Assembly: GCF_018613835.1 (NCBI RefSeq)
Contig: NZ_JAGGPM010000010.1
Location: forward strand, 1-50,183
DNA: 50,183 nucleotides
Direction: 5' to 3'
Source: Arthrobacter sp. ISL-5
GTDB taxonomy: Bacteria > Actinomycetota > Actinomycetes > Actinomycetales > Micrococcaceae
The notes below the pieces were generated by a model, which ran no database searches, was not told the origin of the DNA, and worked only from the letters and a program-made list of their open reading frames with translations. This document shows, piece after piece, positions 24,004 through 32,795 of the stretch. Position numbers and translations under genes: made by a program. Positions within the stretch are counted from its first letter, which is position 1; every line of letters starts with the position of its first letter.

Positions 24004-26148
24004 TTACCACTTGCCCTTGCGGTTGAAGTCGCGCTGTCCGCCTTCGTTGCCGTGGCGGGGCTTGCGTGAGCCGTCACCGTGACCGCCGAAGCGGGAGTCA
24101 CTGGCCTGGCCGCGGCTGGCGCCGCTGTCTGCACCAACGCTGCGCTCCGAACGGTCGCTGTACGAACGGCCGCCGCGGTCAGCGGAGGAACGCTCGCCGT
24201 CGCTCTTGCGGAATTCCTTCTTGAACCCGCCGTTGCCCTTGAAGTTGCCGCCACGGTCTCCGCCGCCGGAGTACCCGCCGCGGTCGCCGCCACGGTTGCC
24301 CTGGTAGCTGCCGCGTTCGCCGCCGCCACCGGACGGCTTGCGGCCGTTGTCCAGCTCGAGGTGGATCAGCTCGCCGCCGATCCGGGTGCGGGACAGGGCG
24401 CGCAGCTGCTCGGGGCTCAGGTCCGCCGGAAGCTCCACGAGGGAGTGGTCCGAGCGGATGTCGATGCCGCCGATCTGGGCCGAGGAAATGCCGCCCTCGT
24501 TGGCAATGGCGCCAACGATGGAACCCGGCATGACGCGCTGGCGGCGTCCGACGGCGATCCGGTAGGTGGCGTTGCCCTCGGTGAGCGTGCGGGTCGGGCC
24601 GCGTGATCCGAAGCCGTCCTTGGCGCGTTCGCGCTTCTGGAACTCGGGGGCAGCAGGCAGTTCCTTGACCAGCAGCGGCTGTCCGCCCTGCGCCATGACG
24701 GCCAGCGCGGCAGCGATCTCTGCAGCCGGAACGTTGTGCTCTTCCTCGTAGGAAGCGATCAGGTCGCGGAACGCTGCTACGTCTTCGGACTCGAGGGTCT
24801 CCGTGATGCGCTCGGCGAACTTGCCCAGGCGCAGCGTGTTGACGGTCTCGGCGGTGGGCAGGTGCATCTGCTCCACCGGCTGGCGGGTTGCCTTTTCGAT
24901 GGAACGGAGCAGGTACTTTTCCCGCGGGGTCATGAACAGCACGGCGTCGCCGCTGCGGCCTGCACGGCCGGTGCGGCCGATGCGGTGGACGTAGGACTCG
25001 GTGTCGTGCGGGATGTCGTAGTTGATCACGTGGCTGATGCGCTCAACGTCAAGGCCGCGGGCCGCGACGTCGGTGGCCACCAGGATGTCGATGCGGCCTT
25101 CCTTCAGTGCGTCGACAGTCCGCTCGCGCTGCTGCTGCGGGATGTCGCCGTTGATGGCGGCAGCCTGGAAACCGCGGGACCTCAGCTTGTCAGCCAGGTC
25201 CTCGGTGGCCATCTTGGTGCGCACGAAGGCGATGACGCCGTCGAACTCTTCAACCTCGAGGATGCGGGTCAGGGCGTCGAGCTTGTGCGGGCCCATGACC
25301 TGAAGGTACCGCTGGCGGGTGTTCGCGCCGGTGGTGGTCTTGGACTTCACCGAGATCTCGGCCGGGTTGTTCAGGTACTGCTTGGACATGCGGCGGATCT
25401 GGCTCGGCATGGTGGCCGAGAACAGTGCCACCTGGCGGTCCGACGGGGTCTGCTGGAAGATCTGCTCCACGTCCTCGGCGAAGCCCATGCGGAGCATTTC
25501 GTCGGCCTCGTCCAGCACCAGGTACTGGAGTTCGGAGAGGTCCAGGGAACCCTTGGAGATGTGGTCGATCACACGGCCGGGAGTACCGACAACAACCTGG
25601 GCACCGCGGCGCAGGCCGGCGAGCTGGGGGCCATAGGCGGAGCCGCCGTAAACGGGGAGGACCGTGAAGTCATCGATGTGCTTGGCGTACGAGGTGAAAG
25701 CCTCGGCAACCTGGAGCGCAAGCTCGCGGGTCGGGGCGAGAACCAGGGCCTGGGTCTTGCGGGACGGGCCGTTGAGGTCGTGGAGCTCGGCCAGGCGGGA
25801 CAGTGCCGGTACTGCGAATGCTGCAGTCTTACCGGTGCCGGTCTGGGCGAGGCCCACGACGTCGCGGCCTTCAAGCAGCAGCGGGATGGTCGCTGCCTGG
25901 ATGGGGGAAGGCTTTTCGTAGCCGACGTCCTGCAGGGCGGCGAGGACGCGGCCGTCGATGCCGAGATCGGCGAACTTCACGCCTTCTTCTTCGGCTTCCT
26001 CAGCCTTGGCGGGAGCGTCGGCAGGGGCGGACTCCGCTGCGGGGGCGGCGGCGGGCTCAGCTGCGGGGACAGCGGCCTCAGTGAATTCGACGGTCGCGGT
26101 TTCGGCAGTTGCCGTTTCGGTGATGGCGTCGTTGTGATTTTCGGGCAT
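24004..26148 (-). CDS. DEAD-box ATP-dependent RNA helicase, DeaD/CsdA type
   Basis: 714 residues. Helicase core motifs: Q motif near 77-85, Walker A AQTGTGKT (101-108), PTRELA (139-144), DEAD (213-216), SAT (244-246) and HRIGRTGRAGR (387-397). A DbpA-type RNA-binding domain follows (about 525-600, RIAVGRRQRVMPGSIVGAIA). The tail is rich in glycine, arginine and serine and binds RNA non-specifically. The N-terminal 50 residues are an acidic Ala/Glu/Pro lead. It unwinds structured RNA in ribosome assembly and mRNA decay, often under cold stress. GAGGAAA precedes the ATG, and a long structured leader suggests post-transcriptional control. Confidence 0.95.
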   Translation of the reverse strand: MPENHNDAITETATAETATVEFTEAAVPAAEPAAAPAAESAPADAPAKAEEAEEEGVKFADLGIDGRVLAALQDVGYEKPSPIQAATIPLLLEGRDVVGLAQTGTGKTAAFAVPALSRLAELHDLNGPSRKTQALVLAPTRELALQVAEAFTSYAKHIDDFTVLPVYGGSAYGPQLAGLRRGAQVVVGTPGRVIDHISKGSLDLSELQYLVLDEADEMLRMGFAEDVEQIFQQTPSDRQVALFSATMPSQIRRMSKQYLNNPAEISVKSKTTTGANTRQRYLQVMGPHKLDALTRILEVEEFDGVIAFVRTKMATEDLADKLRSRGFQAAAINGDIPQQQRERTVDALKEGRIDILVATDVAARGLDVERISHVINYDIPHDTESYVHRIGRTGRAGRSGDAVLFMTPREKYLLRSIEKATRQPVEQMHLPTAETVNTLRLGKFAERITETLESEDVAAFRDLIASYEEEHNVPAAEIAAALAVMAQGGQPLLVKELPAAPEFQKRERAKDGFGSRGPTRTLTEGNATYRIAVGRRQRVMPGSIVGAIANEGGISSAQIGGIDIRSDHSLVELPADLSPEQLRALSRTRIGGELIHLELDNGRKPSGGGGERGSYQGNRGGDRGGYSGGGDRGGNFKGNGGFKKEFRKSDGERSSADRGGRSYSDRSERSVGADSGASRGQASDSRFGGHGDGSRKPRHGNEGGQRDFNRKGKW

Positions 26149-26680
26149 AGGGAAGTTTCCTCATCCATAGGGGGCCAGGCGGCACAACCCGAGGTGAGCG
26201 GAGCCGCAGTACATGTGCCGTGGTTGCCGGGCAAACATTGACCGGCCGGTCACGTAGAAGTCCGGCGCTTTCGCAATCCCGTGGCAGGACTTCCCGCTGC
26301 ATCTCTTGGCTGCTATCCCAGCAGTCTGTACAGCGTTTTCTTTAGCCGGCTCTCCCTATGAAAATGCCCGCATCGCTTGTGCGGACTCCAACACTTGCCA
26401 GTCCTGCCTCAAAAATTGGGCAGGAATAAGGGATTTCCGGAGTGGGGGATATTTCAAGTGTAAGGCATGGTTCCGCGCCTGGGTAATCGAGAGGCCCCAC
26501 GCGGCGGTGAGCTTGCCCACACACGCGGCGGCCAGCCAGGATTTTCCGGTCTTCCTTTCGCGGAATCGCCGCAGATTTGCACCGCTTTCCGGCGCCGTCG
26601 GATCCGGCTCCCGCGCCAATTCTGGGGCCGGCTGCCCGCAGGCTGCCGAAAGCGGTGCAGAAATGCCGACGGCGGAGCTG
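26149..26680. other. 532-base gap between the helicase and MOSC genes
   Basis: Both flanking genes are on the minus strand. The part near the helicase is probably a long 5' leader; it contains the perfect 14-bp palindrome TGACCGGCCGGTCA (26239-26252). Around 26395-26420, CCTGCC and GGCAGG flank an AT-rich loop. At 26579-26658 an 80-base imperfect inverted repeat (GCACCGCTTTCCGGC with GCCGAAAGCGGTGC) lies just past the MOSC stop and could terminate that gene. Plus-strand frames crossing the gap run antisense into MOSC and look like chance. Confidence 0.5.
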
Positions 26681-27334
26681 CTAGCTGCCCACGCGGCGGA
26701 GCATCTTCTCGAATTCGTCGTGGTACTCGGGCTGGAGGCGGATCTCGCCGTCCGCGTCGGCGTCACGGAGGGCCTCCATGGCTTCGACGTCGGGCTGGCT
26801 GAACCACCGGCCGATGGTCACCCCGTGGCTGGGGACATAAAGCCGGTGGATGTGGTCGCCGGCCTGGATGGAGCCGGTCCGGATCACCCGGAGGTAGGTG
26901 CCCACGCGGCCCGCCTCGGTGAAGCGCTTGACCCACTGGGCCTCGCCCATGCGTCGCTGGAAAGCCGCGCATGGCACACGGGGTGAGGTGACCTCGACTT
27001 CGACATCCAGGCCGATCTTCCAGCGCTCGCCGATCACCGCACCGGTGGTCTCGATTCCGGATACCCGCAGGTTTTCGCCGAAGATTCCGGGCGGCAGTTC
27101 GCGCTGCAGCTCTCCGATCCAGTAATCGGCGTCGGCCTGGGAATAGGCGTACAGCGCCTGGTCCTCGCCGCCGTGGTGGATGCGGCTGGCCTGGACGTCG
27201 CCGTGCAGGCCAAGCTTGTGCACCCTCACCGGCCCGTCCACAGGGCGCTTGTCAATGGCGGTGACGCCCACGCCCCCCTCATCGGGAAGGAGCTGGTGTA
27301 CCCGGCAGACGGCGAGCAGAGTGGCGGTGTCCAT
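26681..27334 (-). CDS. MOSC domain protein, YiiM-like
   Basis: 217 residues. Family marks are KLGLHGDVQASRIHHGGEDQALYAY, FGENLRVSGI and the active cysteine C122 in SPRVPCAAFQ. MOSC domains bind sulfur-carrying molybdenum cofactor or pass activated sulfur; YiiM-like proteins detoxify N-hydroxylated bases and amines in Escherichia coli. The C-terminal 60 residues (MEALRDADADGEIRLQPEYHDEF) match the 3-alpha extension. ATG at 27334. It is divergent from the YgiB-like operon. Confidence 0.9.
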   Translation of the reverse strand: MDTATLLAVCRVHQLLPDEGGVGVTAIDKRPVDGPVRVHKLGLHGDVQASRIHHGGEDQALYAYSQADADYWIGELQRELPPGIFGENLRVSGIETTGAVIGERWKIGLDVEVEVTSPRVPCAAFQRRMGEAQWVKRFTEAGRVGTYLRVIRTGSIQAGDHIHRLYVPSHGVTIGRWFSQPDVEAMEALRDADADGEIRLQPEYHDEFEKMLRRVGS

Positions 27335-27496
27335 GGCAACAGTCTAGGTTCTCGGCGGTCGCGGTGCGCCTGCTGAGTAAATAGGGAGTCCTGTCCGCTT
27401 TTTTGTTCGCCGCGGGAGCATGCAGCTACTAGGCTTGCTGCAGGATTTCACTGGCCTGCGAGCGCAGGCTCAAGGGCATGGAACAGCAGGGGGAAC

Positions 27497-28129
27497 ATGG
27501 ACCCGGACAAGGACCCGCAGAAGGACCCTGGCGGTACGGGCGAGAACGCGCCCGGCGCCGGGCCCGCCAAGCCGCCGCCCTGGCAGGTGCCCAAGCCGGA
27601 GCTCCATCCTGAGCTGCTGAACCCCGTCGAGCAGGACAAGCGCCCACAGGACAAAGGCCAGCCCCAGGACTTCCCTCAGCCGAGCCCCATCATCGACCCC
27701 TTCGCCCGGGAGCGCGAGCGCGAACTGGCCTCCGCGGCGGCGAGGAAGAAGCGGTCGCAGCGCCGCACTGTCGTCGTCGGCCTCGGTGTGACGGCGCTGC
27801 TGGCCGGCACCATCACCGCGATCGTGGCGAGCAACGAGCAGGAAGCCGACTACGCGCAGGTCTGCTTCAACGACGAAACCGGCGAGCGGGTGGAGGACAC
27901 CCAGTGCAACAGCACCGCCGGCCGCGGCGGCGGACTCTATGCGTGGTACTTCTATGCCCGCGGCGCCAGCGTTCCGGCCGTGGGGCAGAACCGCTCGGCC
28001 TATCCAAGCTTCACCAAAACGGTGCCGCAGGGCGCCAAGACGTCCACCGGCTACAGCACCAAGGGCGGCACGGTCAGCAGGGGCGGCTTCGGCAGCAGCT
28101 CCAAGGGCGGCGGAAGCACTGGAGGCTAG
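27497..28129 (+). CDS. YgiB-like (DUF1190-like) membrane-anchored protein
   Basis: 210 residues. A proline- and charge-rich cytoplasmic lead (1-80) ends in a basic patch (ARKKRSQRR), followed by one helix (about 91-108, TVVVGLGVTALLAGTITAIV). The outer part has paired cysteines in YAQVCFNDETGERVEDTQCN and a Gly/Ser-rich tail with SRGGFGSSS. That tail, the single helix and the position directly before a YgiC-like gene are what one sees in enterobacterial YgiB (DUF1190), so I call it an analogue or distant homologue. Function unknown. GGGGGAA precedes the ATG, and the stop touches the GTG of the next gene. Confidence 0.75.
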   Translation: MDPDKDPQKDPGGTGENAPGAGPAKPPPWQVPKPELHPELLNPVEQDKRPQDKGQPQDFPQPSPIIDPFARERERELASAAARKKRSQRRTVVVGLGVTALLAGTITAIVASNEQEADYAQVCFNDETGERVEDTQCNSTAGRGGGLYAWYFYARGASVPAVGQNRSAYPSFTKTVPQGAKTSTGYSTKGGTVSRGGFGSSSKGGGSTGG

Positions 28130-29341
28130 GTGAAGCGCTTACTGTCGGAGCCCCGGCCGGACTGGAAACAGAAAATCGAGGAGCAGGGCCTGGTCTTCTC
28201 CACCACCACCCTGCCCGGCGGCCGGAAGATCGAGTACTGGAACGAATCCGCCTACTACGAGTTCACCATGGACGAAGTGGAGGCCCTCGAACAGACCGCA
28301 GAGGAAATGCACGCCATGTGCCTCGAGGCCGCGAAGTTCCTGGCGACCGGCGCCATGGGGCCCATCGGCATCGGACCGCAGGCCCTGGAACTGGCGGCCG
28401 AATCGCTGCAGGCCGGCGACATGGACATCTACGGCCGCTTCGATTTCGTCTATGACGGCCAGGGCGGCGCCGCCAAGATGCTCGAATACAACGCGGACAC
28501 TCCCACCGGGCTGATCGAGGCCGCCGTGGCCCAGTGGTTCTGGCTGCAGGACGTCTTCCCGGAGAAGGACCAGTGGAACGGCATCCACGAGGCGCTGATC
28601 CGCCAGTGGAAGAAGCTGCAGTACCGCACCGGCATGAGCACGCTGCACATCGCACACTCGGAAGCCGAGGAATCCGGCGAAGACTGGATGACGGCGGCCT
28701 ACATGCGGGACGTGGCCAGCCAGGCCGGCTGGACCACCATCGGCATCAACATGTCCGACATCGGCTGGGACCCCAACCTGAACCGCTTCGTGGACCTGGA
28801 CAATTTCATGATCAGCACCATCTTCAAGCTGTACCCCTGGGAGCTGATGATGAAGGAGCCGTTCGGCCACCGGCTCCTCCAGCGCGCCCACAATCCGCGC
28901 TGGGTGGAGCCGGCCTGGAAGATGCTCCTCTCCAACAAGGCGCTGCTGGCCGCCCTTTGGCACCTGTACCCGGGCCATCCGAACCTGCTGCCGGCCTACC
29001 TCAACGAGCCCGGCCCGCTGAAGGAATGGGTGGCCAAGCCGCTGCATGGCCGCGAAGGGGACAACATCAGGATCCAGGCGGAGGGCATCAGCATGGAACA
29101 GCCCGGCGGGTACGGCCGCGAGGGCTGGTGCTACCAGCAGTTCCACTCCCTCCCCGACTTCGACGGCAACCATCCGGTCCTGGGCCTGTGGGTGGTGGAC
29201 GGCGAGTCGGTGGGCTGCGGGATCCGCGAATCCGACGGCCCCATCACCGATTACTTCTGCCGATTCGTGCCGAACACCATTGACGCGCCGGCGCCCCTCA
29301 GCGTCCAGGCCCACTCCAGCAAGGCAGGTATTGCACTATGA
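28130..29341 (+). CDS. Glutathionylspermidine synthase-like ATP-grasp ligase (YgiC-like)
   Basis: 403 residues, spanning only the ATP-grasp synthetase domain without the amidase half of bifunctional enzymes. Family stretches: FTMDEVEALEQTAEEMHAMC, GRFDFVYDGQGGAAKMLEYN, ADTPTGLIEAAVAQWFWLQD, EPAWKMLLSNKALLAALW and GREGDNIRI. Such enzymes form amide bonds from a carboxylate and an amine using ATP. Actinobacteria of this kind are expected to use mycothiol rather than glutathione, so the true substrates are open. GTG start immediately after the YgiB-like stop; ATGA overlap with the permease gene. Tight linkage suggests a common pathway. Confidence 0.88.
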   Translation: MKRLLSEPRPDWKQKIEEQGLVFSTTTLPGGRKIEYWNESAYYEFTMDEVEALEQTAEEMHAMCLEAAKFLATGAMGPIGIGPQALELAAESLQAGDMDIYGRFDFVYDGQGGAAKMLEYNADTPTGLIEAAVAQWFWLQDVFPEKDQWNGIHEALIRQWKKLQYRTGMSTLHIAHSEAEESGEDWMTAAYMRDVASQAGWTTIGINMSDIGWDPNLNRFVDLDNFMISTIFKLYPWELMMKEPFGHRLLQRAHNPRWVEPAWKMLLSNKALLAALWHLYPGHPNLLPAYLNEPGPLKEWVAKPLHGREGDNIRIQAEGISMEQPGGYGREGWCYQQFHSLPDFDGNHPVLGLWVVDGESVGCGIRESDGPITDYFCRFVPNTIDAPAPLSVQAHSSKAGIAL

Positions 29342-30867
29342 GCACCGGAACCACGAAGGCGGGAGGCGGCGCCGGGGGCCGTTCCCGCGGCGCCGTCCCC
29401 TCCAAGGGATTGCACGCCGGGATCCTCGACCTGGGTGACTCCGTCATGCTGGGCCTGGCCTCGACCGCTCCCGTCTATTCCCTTGCCGCGACACTGGGCC
29501 TGATCGTGGCCGTGAACGGGAACTACACACCCCTGATCCTGCTCCTGGGCTTCATTCCGGTGCTGTTCATCGCGTATGCCTTCCGCGAGCTCAACAGCGC
29601 CATGCCGGACTGCGGCACCACCTTCATCTGGGCCCGGCGCGCCTTCGGCCCCTGGGCCGGCTGGCTGGGCGGCTGGGGCGTGGCGCTGGCCGGCATCGTG
29701 GTCCTGGCGAACCTCGCGCAGGTGGCCGGGCAATACCTGTGGCTGCTCATCGGAGACGGCTCAATCGCGGAGAACAAGCTCGTGGTCACCGCCACGGGCG
29801 TGGTGTTCATCCTCTTCATGACCCTGGTCAACTACCGCGGGATCCGGCTGGGCGAACATGTCCAGCGCGCCCTGACCTATGTCCAGTACATCTCGCTAGG
29901 CGTTTTCGCCGTCGCCATCATTTTCAGGATCGCGGGCGGGATTCCGGAGGGCCAGGCCTTCGACTTCGAGTGGTTCAACCCTGCTGGCGCCTTTGCCGAT
30001 CCCGGCGCGGTGGTGCACGGCGTCCTCCTGGCGCTGTTCATCTACTGGGGATGGGACACCTGCCTGGCGGTGAACGAGGAAACCGAAAACCCGTCCACCA
30101 CCCCGGGCCGCGGCGCCGTGATCTCGGCCTTCGTCCTGGTGGCCATCTACGTTTCCGTGGCCCTCCTGGTGATGATGTACGCCACGGTGGGCACGGAGGG
30201 AATCGGGCTGGGCAACAGCGAGAACCAGGCCGACGTGTTCCTGGCCATGAAGGACGTGGTCCTGGGACCGTGGGGCTGGCTGATCGTCGTCGCGGTCCTG
30301 GCCTCCGTCCTCTCCTCCACCCAGACCACCATCCTACCCACGGCACGCGGCACGCTGTCCATGGGCGTCCACGGCGCCCTGCCGCCGAAGTTCGGTGAAG
30401 TCCACGAGCGCAACCAGACGCCCGGTTTTTCCACGCAGGTGATGGGCGGCGCGGCGGTCGCCTACTACGTGGCCATGAGCTTCCTGAGCGAGAACCTCCT
30501 GTCCGATTCGATCAGCTCCATCAGTCTCTTCATCGCGTTCTACTACGCCTTCACCGGCTTCGCCTGCGTCTGGTACTTCCGCGGCACCCTCCGCGAGTCC
30601 GCCCGCAACCTGTGGTTCCGCGGAATCCTGCCGCTGCTCGGGGCCCTGATCCTCACCGCGGCGTTCTTTGTCTCCGCCGCACAGATGTGGGATCCGGCCT
30701 ACGGGGACACGCAGATCTTCGGCGTCGGCGGGGCCTTTGTCAGCGGCGTGGTGCTGCTGGCGCTGGGCGTGGTGCTGGCAGTGGCATGCCGCTTCCTGCC
30801 GTCCACGCGGGACTACTTCCTGGGCAGGCAGCAGATCTCCCCCAGTCACGCGGATGCTGCCCCGTAG
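29338..30867 (+). CDS. APC-superfamily amino acid/amine permease
   Basis: 509 residues with about 12-14 helices. The first unwound helix region is LGLASTAPVYSLAATLG, then GTTFIWARRAFGPWAGWLGGW, and later GWDTCLAVNEETENPSTTPGR, a typical APC loop. Members move amino acids, polyamines or related amines, usually with H+ or Na+. Its ATG overlaps the stop of the YgiC-like ligase by four bases, so the permease probably supplies or exports that ligase's amine or amino-acid substrate. The exact substrate is not readable. Confidence 0.9.
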   Translation: MSTGTTKAGGGAGGRSRGAVPSKGLHAGILDLGDSVMLGLASTAPVYSLAATLGLIVAVNGNYTPLILLLGFIPVLFIAYAFRELNSAMPDCGTTFIWARRAFGPWAGWLGGWGVALAGIVVLANLAQVAGQYLWLLIGDGSIAENKLVVTATGVVFILFMTLVNYRGIRLGEHVQRALTYVQYISLGVFAVAIIFRIAGGIPEGQAFDFEWFNPAGAFADPGAVVHGVLLALFIYWGWDTCLAVNEETENPSTTPGRGAVISAFVLVAIYVSVALLVMMYATVGTEGIGLGNSENQADVFLAMKDVVLGPWGWLIVVAVLASVLSSTQTTILPTARGTLSMGVHGALPPKFGEVHERNQTPGFSTQVMGGAAVAYYVAMSFLSENLLSDSISSISLFIAFYYAFTGFACVWYFRGTLRESARNLWFRGILPLLGALILTAAFFVSAAQMWDPAYGDTQIFGVGGAFVSGVVLLALGVVLAVACRFLPSTRDYFLGRQQISPSHADAAP

Positions 30868-30876
30868 GATGCTGCC

Positions 30877-32097
30877 ATGAGCAACGACGACATTGACCCA
30901 GCGGCAGCCACGGCGGAGTTCGGACTCCCCGACCCGTCCGATGTCCTGGCCCTCGATTCACTGCTGACTCCTGATGAGCTGATCCTCCGGCAGCGGATCC
31001 GCGACTTCACGGACCAGCAGATCCGCCCGGAGATCGCAGAGTGGTACGACCAAGGCGTCTTCCCGCTGCACCTCCCCGCGCAGCTCGGCGAGCTCGGCGT
31101 GCTCGGCATGCATCTGGAGGGCTACGGCTGTCCTGGCCGATCCGCCGTCGAATACGGCCTGGCAGCCATGGAGCTCGAGGCCGGCGACTCCGGCATCCGC
31201 ACGTTCGTCTCCGTCCAGGGATCGCTGGCCATGACCGCGATCCACAGATGGGGGTCGGAGGACCAGAAGCAGGAGTGGCTCCCCCGCATGGCGGCCGGCG
31301 AGGTGATCGGCTGCTTCGCGCTGACCGAGCCGACGGCCGGGTCGGACCCTTCGTCGATGGCCAGCTTCGCCAGGCAGGACGGCACGGGTGAGGACGCCGG
31401 CTGGATCCTGGACGGCGCCAAGCGCTGGATCGGGCTCGCCTCCATTGCCGACGTCATGGTGGTCTGGGCCAGGACCGACGACGGCATCCGCGGCTTCCTC
31501 GTGCCCGCCGGCACCGCCGGCGTCAGCGCCGCGCCCATCGGGCAGAAACTGTCGATGCGCGCCTCCGTCCAGTGCGACGTGACGTTCGACGGCGTCCGGC
31601 TGGGACCGGAGGCGCTGCTGCCCGGCGCGCGCGGACTGAGCGGACCGTTCTCCTGCCTCAATGAGGCCCGGTACGGCATCGCGTGGGGAGCCATGGGCGC
31701 GGCCCGCGACTCCTACGAGGCTGCCCTGAACTATGCGGCGGAACGGCAGCAGTTCGGCCGGTCGCTCGCCGGCTACCAGCTCACCCAGGAGAAACTGGTG
31801 AATATGCTGCTGGAGATCCAGAAGGGCACCATGCTGGCGCTGCACCTGGGCCGGCTCAAGGATGCGGGCAGGCTGCGGCCGGAACAGATTTCGTTGGCCA
31901 AGCTGAACAACGTCCGCGAAGCCATCAAAGTGGCCCGCGAAGCCCGGACCATCCTGGGCGGAAACGGCATCACCCTGGACTTTTCGCCGCTGCGGCACGC
32001 CGCGAACCTGGAATCGGTGCGCACTTACGAGGGAACGGACGAGGTCCATACGCTGATCCTTGGCCAGCACATCACGGGGCTGCCCGCGTTCCGGTGA
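30877..32097 (+). CDS. Acyl-CoA dehydrogenase, glutaryl-CoA dehydrogenase-like
   Basis: 406 residues with the full acyl-CoA dehydrogenase layout: FALTEPTAGSDPSSM (FAD and substrate loop), WIGLASIADVMVVWAR, and the C-terminal TYEGTDEVHTLILGQHITG, whose Glu aligns with the catalytic base of glutaryl-CoA dehydrogenases. Those oxidise and decarboxylate glutaryl-CoA from lysine or tryptophan breakdown, passing electrons to ETF. It starts nine bases after the permease stop, so it is in the ygiBC-like operon, though specificity for glutaryl-CoA is inference. The four-gene linkage hints at amine or lysine-family catabolism. Confidence 0.9.
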   Translation: MSNDDIDPAAATAEFGLPDPSDVLALDSLLTPDELILRQRIRDFTDQQIRPEIAEWYDQGVFPLHLPAQLGELGVLGMHLEGYGCPGRSAVEYGLAAMELEAGDSGIRTFVSVQGSLAMTAIHRWGSEDQKQEWLPRMAAGEVIGCFALTEPTAGSDPSSMASFARQDGTGEDAGWILDGAKRWIGLASIADVMVVWARTDDGIRGFLVPAGTAGVSAAPIGQKLSMRASVQCDVTFDGVRLGPEALLPGARGLSGPFSCLNEARYGIAWGAMGAARDSYEAALNYAAERQQFGRSLAGYQLTQEKLVNMLLEIQKGTMLALHLGRLKDAGRLRPEQISLAKLNNVREAIKVAREARTILGGNGITLDFSPLRHAANLESVRTYEGTDEVHTLILGQHITGLPAFR

Positions 32098-32159
32098 CAC
32101 GGCCGGGCCGGGTGCCAATGAAGCGGCCCGAGACCAGCGCCTGACGGAAGGTCCGCCTC

Positions 32160-32765
32160 TTGTCCCTGCCGCGGCCGCGGTCCAGAATGGCCGGCATGGC
32201 AGTTTCCGGGGATACGAAAAGTGAGAGGCGACGGGCGGCCGTTGGCACGGCGGTGTTCGCCCTCGCGCCGGCGACCGCCGCGGGCCTGGTTCCGTGGCTG
32301 CTGACGCGCTGGCAAGTCCGGCGCCCGGTGCCTGGCAAAGCGCCCGCCCAGCTCGCCGGGGCCTTGCTGCTGGGCGCCGGCGCGTCCGTGATCGCCAATT
32401 CCTTCGTCCATTTCGCCGTGGAGGGCGTCGGCACCCCGGCGCCGTTTGCGCCGCCAAAGCATCTGGTGGTGGGAGGCCTGTACCGCTACGTGCGGAACCC
32501 GATGTATGTGGCCATTGCCGCCGCCGTCACCGGGCAGGGGCTGCTGCTCGGTCAGCCAAAGCTGTTCGCCGCCGCCGCGTTGGGTGCTGTCCCTGTGACG
32601 GCCTTCGTGAAGTTCTATGAGGAGCCCACGCTCGCCCGGAAGTTCGGTGCGGAGTACCAGGTGTACCGGGACAATGTCCCCCGCTGGCTGCCGCGGCTCA
32701 CGCCCTGGCGGCCCGGTGCGGCACCGGAGCAGGGCGTCGCACCGGCGCATCAGCCGGCGCAGTAA
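32160..32765 (+). CDS. Isoprenylcysteine carboxyl methyltransferase-family membrane protein
   Basis: About 190-201 residues with four or so helices and the family block YRYVRNPMYVAIAAAVTGQGLLLG, then KFYEEPTLARKFGAEYQVYRDNVPRWLPR, which holds the SAM-binding and catalytic C-terminal part of ICMT/PEMT-type enzymes. Bacterial members methylate small lipids or other hydrophobic acceptors; the substrate is unknown. TTG 32160 has GGAAGG at good spacing; ATG 32187 and 32196 are alternatives without a clear site. It lies 62 bases after the dehydrogenase and may be read with it. Confidence 0.85.
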   Translation: MSLPRPRSRMAGMAVSGDTKSERRRAAVGTAVFALAPATAAGLVPWLLTRWQVRRPVPGKAPAQLAGALLLGAGASVIANSFVHFAVEGVGTPAPFAPPKHLVVGGLYRYVRNPMYVAIAAAVTGQGLLLGQPKLFAAAALGAVPVTAFVKFYEEPTLARKFGAEYQVYRDNVPRWLPRLTPWRPGAAPEQGVAPAHQPAQ

Positions 32766-32795
32766 CGGGGCGCAGCAGGACTCGCATCAAGGCGC

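Noticed and set aside
26306..26986. Plus-strand frame in the helicase-MOSC gap
   Set aside because: Much of it is antisense to MOSC and the rest has no motif or ribosome site.
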